Shown piece after piece: positions 63,380 through 64,000 of a stretch of 64,000 bases of DNA; position 1 is the stretch's first letter; every line of letters starts with the position of its first letter. The notes under the pieces were generated by a model, which had not been told where the DNA came from, did no database searches, and saw only the letters and a program-made list of their open reading frames with translations. A program made the translations under genes and the position numbers. The DNA lies in contig NZ_OY761445.1 in assembly GCF_963664415.1 (NCBI RefSeq), positions 3,002,501 through 3,066,500 of the forward strand, given 5' to 3'. This DNA comes from an uncultured Desulfobacter sp. (GTDB taxonomy: Bacteria > Desulfobacterota > Desulfobacteria > Desulfobacterales > Desulfobacteraceae).

Positions 63380-64000
63380 CTATTTTAGAACCTCCTTGAA
63401 CTGTTCAGCCACTTTTTTCATATTATCCAGCCAGTCCAGTGCCAGGGGGTCGGCTGGTATAACCTGCCCGTTAATTTCCTTGGCCACAAGCGCCGCACTT
63501 TTGGTTGAAAACTGGGGCTGGACAAAAATTACTTTGATGCCGTCGGCCCTGGCATGGGAGATCAATTCCTGCAATTTGGCTGGTTTTGGATTCTTGCCTT
63601 CTATTTCAATGGGGATCATTTTCAGATGGTAATCCCGGGCAAAATATCCCCATGACGGGTGAAACACCATAAACTGCAGACCCGCTTTATTTTTTAACAT
63701 CCGGGCCAGATCCAAATCCAGGGCATCAATTTTTTTGATGAAAACATGATAATTAGTTGTGTAAAAGTCTTTGTTCTCAGGATCTGCACTGGCAAGGGCG
63801 GCAAGGATGTGGCCGGCCTGGATTTTGACCAGCTTCGGGGAGAGCCAGATATGGGGGTCCAACCCGGCATGCCCATGATCATTTTCGTGGTCATGGCTGT
63901 CTTCGGCCTTGGCCTTGTGGTCATGGTGATCAGCCGCTTCTTCGTCTCCATGATGGTGAGCAGCCATGGGCTGTTTTTCGATGCCTTGATCTGTGTGGAT
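63380..64000 (-). CDS. znuA: zinc ABC transporter binding protein ZnuA (partial)
   Basis: The C-terminal part of a cluster 9 (ZnuA/TroA) substrate-binding protein, running off the right edge of the window. A His/Asp-rich loop (AAHHHGDEEAADHHDHKAKA then SHDHENDHGHAG) stands before the conserved LDPHIWLSP. Later parts are FMVFHPSWGYFARDY and VIFVQPQFSTKSA. The His loop is a common feature of zinc-specific ZnuA. It precedes znuC; the stop codon (63380-63382) falls inside the putative znuC leader, so the genes are tightly linked. Confidence 0.92.
   Translation of the reverse strand: MHTDQGIEKQPMAAHHHGDEEAADHHDHKAKAEDSHDHENDHGHAGLDPHIWLSPKLVKIQAGHILAALASADPENKDFYTTNYHVFIKKIDALDLDLARMLKNKAGLQFMVFHPSWGYFARDYHLKMIPIEIEGKNPKPAKLQELISHARADGIKVIFVQPQFSTKSAALVAKEINGQVIPADPLALDWLDNMKKVAEQFKEVLK

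Noticed and set aside
63958..63975. CAGCCATGGGCTG in znuA, resembling the core of family A repeats
   Set aside because: It lies in coding sequence, and neither the second half of hairpin 1 nor hairpin 2 is present.
1..64000. CRISPR arrays, tRNA or rRNA genes, sigma-54 promoters
   Set aside because: I looked for regularly spaced repeats, cloverleaf-like segments in the gaps and TGGCAC-N5-TTGC motifs and saw none that hold up by eye.

Overview
The window looks like chromosomal DNA of an anaerobic deltaproteobacterium, most likely a sulfate reducer of the Desulfobacteraceae type. This rests on gene content: an anaerobic cobaltochelatase (CbiK type), a PflA-like radical SAM protein, a CGGC-domain protein, two-component-propeller histidine kinases, a Vibrio-TonB2-like TtpC/DUF3450 system, and a gram-negative envelope (LPS core glycosyltransferases, lnt, rlpA, TonB). 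The genus cannot be fixed from the sequence alone. I found no rRNA, tRNA, CRISPR array or intact insertion sequence.

Layout. 1-0.7 kb: a cut-off Nudix hydrolase and a small helical protein. 1.1-3.2 kb: two coupled LPS-core-type glycosyltransferases. 3.2-12.6 kb: a decayed lactate/malate dehydrogenase gene, a DUF917 protein with a C-terminal chitobiase-like domain, a very large propeller sensor kinase, a 982-residue TPR protein, and a short relic of a glycosyltransferase 3' end. 12.6-20.8 kb: a type I restriction-modification locus (hsdM, hsdS, an AlbA_2/ATPase gene stopped by one in-frame TGA, hsdR). 21-35 kb: one long minus-strand operon-like run. It carries a slipin, a FecCD-type ABC importer, a TonB-dependent receptor, a radical SAM protein fused to a substrate-binding-protein domain, a methyltransferase, and a full TonB energising set (DUF3450, TtpC, ExbB, ExbD, TonB, TPR). 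A CbiK-like chelatase is divergent from it. 36-45 kb: a secreted propeller protein, TerC, an SLC13 transporter, small proteins, a lipoprotein, VanZ, DarP, an exonuclease, three gene relics and palindromic repeats. 45-61 kb: housekeeping genes (thiolase, HD protein, prfB with its programmed frameshift, lnt, PAS kinase, hsp20, lon, rlpA, gmhB, recD2, DUF945, an HTH/PBP regulator, shikimate kinase). 61-64 kb: zinc uptake, znuA-znuC-znuB-zur.

The best candidate for an undescribed system is the 21-36 kb block. It holds every part needed to bring a metal chelate or tetrapyrrole across both membranes. It also holds enzymes that could act on the cargo in the cytoplasm: the radical SAM/binding-protein fusion, the methyltransferase and the adjacent chelatase. 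The substrate is inference.

Two families of dispersed palindromic DNA are not explained by genes. Family A has four copies of about 90 bp, each with two hairpins whose stems keep pairing although the bases differ. Family B has two long-hairpin copies and one end fragment, with ends lying at or next to stop codons of neighbouring genes.
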